The translations under genes were made by a program, and so were the position numbers. The notes under the pieces are model-generated. The model was not told the DNA's origin. It did not search any database and saw only the letters and a list, made by a program, of their open reading frames with translations. Shown here one piece after another: positions 23,429 through 23,480 of a stretch of 23,480 nt of DNA. Positions within the stretch are counted from its first letter, which is position 1; every line of letters begins with the position of its first letter. Source of the DNA: a virus; IMG/VR virus record IMGVR_UViG_3300030104_006818, positions 358-23,837 of that record; one strand, given 5' to 3'.

Positions 23429-23480
23429 ATGGGAGCAGCACGGCATCGCGTAACGGCAGGTAGACACTTAGGTGCTGGGC
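23429..23480 (+). CDS. Start of next gene (truncated by window edge)
   Basis: An ATG three bases after the previous stop opens a frame of 17 codons to the edge (MGAARHRVTAGRHLGAG). Too little is present to assign it. The spacing suggests it is co-transcribed with the preceding virion-like gene. Confidence 0.5.
   Translation, partial: MGAARHRVTAGRHLGAG

Overview
The window is part of the genome of a T4-type (contractile-tailed) bacteriophage. It resembles the marine branch of that group (cyanophage and pelagiphage relatives) more than the enteric T-evens. This rests on recognisable homologues of T4 gp4, gp5, gp6, gp8, gp25, gp26, gp32, gp33, gp48 and gp53, on a DUF4815-type structural protein and collagen-like fibre typical of marine relatives, and on the absence of a lysozyme domain in gp5 and of zinc-ligand cysteines in gp32. 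The host cannot be read from the sequence. No tRNA, rRNA, integrase, transposase or CRISPR array was seen, and there is no gene-free stretch longer than 300 bases.

Left and centre (1-16856, minus strand): one tightly packed late operon for the baseplate, read right to left. The order is gp48 tube cap, gp53 wedge, gp27-like hub, gp5 spike, a 1011-residue collagen-like fibre, a right-handed beta-helix protein, a PAAR spike tip, an uncharacterised protein, gp25, gp6, an 818-residue protein in the T4 gp7 slot, gp8, and a DUF4815-like protein that leaves the window. Most junctions are TAATG, TGATG or ATGA overlaps or gaps of a few bases, so expression is probably translationally coupled. The 818-residue protein carries a two-repeat dockerin-like calcium-binding module near its C terminus.

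Centre-right (16880-21236, plus strand): a divergent late operon. It holds the gp4 head-completion nuclease-like protein, an unassigned 198-residue protein, a 54-residue basic protein, a gp19-type tail-tube-fold protein, gp26, a gp51-like reading frame without its own good start, and a gp29-type tape measure. The end of gp26 has a classic slippery run (AAATTTTTTC) just before its stop, and the -1 frame stays open for 59 more codons up to the tape-measure start. This is the layout of the lambda G/GT tail-assembly chaperones: tube, frameshifted chaperone, tape measure. A strong, probably bidirectional terminator follows.

Right (21300-22493, minus strand): replication and transcription genes gp33 (late-transcription co-activator) and gp32 (single-strand DNA binding protein). 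Each has a convincing sigma70-type promoter (TTGACA with TATGCT or TATACT). The gp32 leader has a hairpin where T4 keeps its autoregulatory pseudoknot. From 22565 rightward (plus strand) a virion-like protein of unknown function and the first codons of another gene begin. A perfect 15-bp palindrome lies between this gene and gp33.
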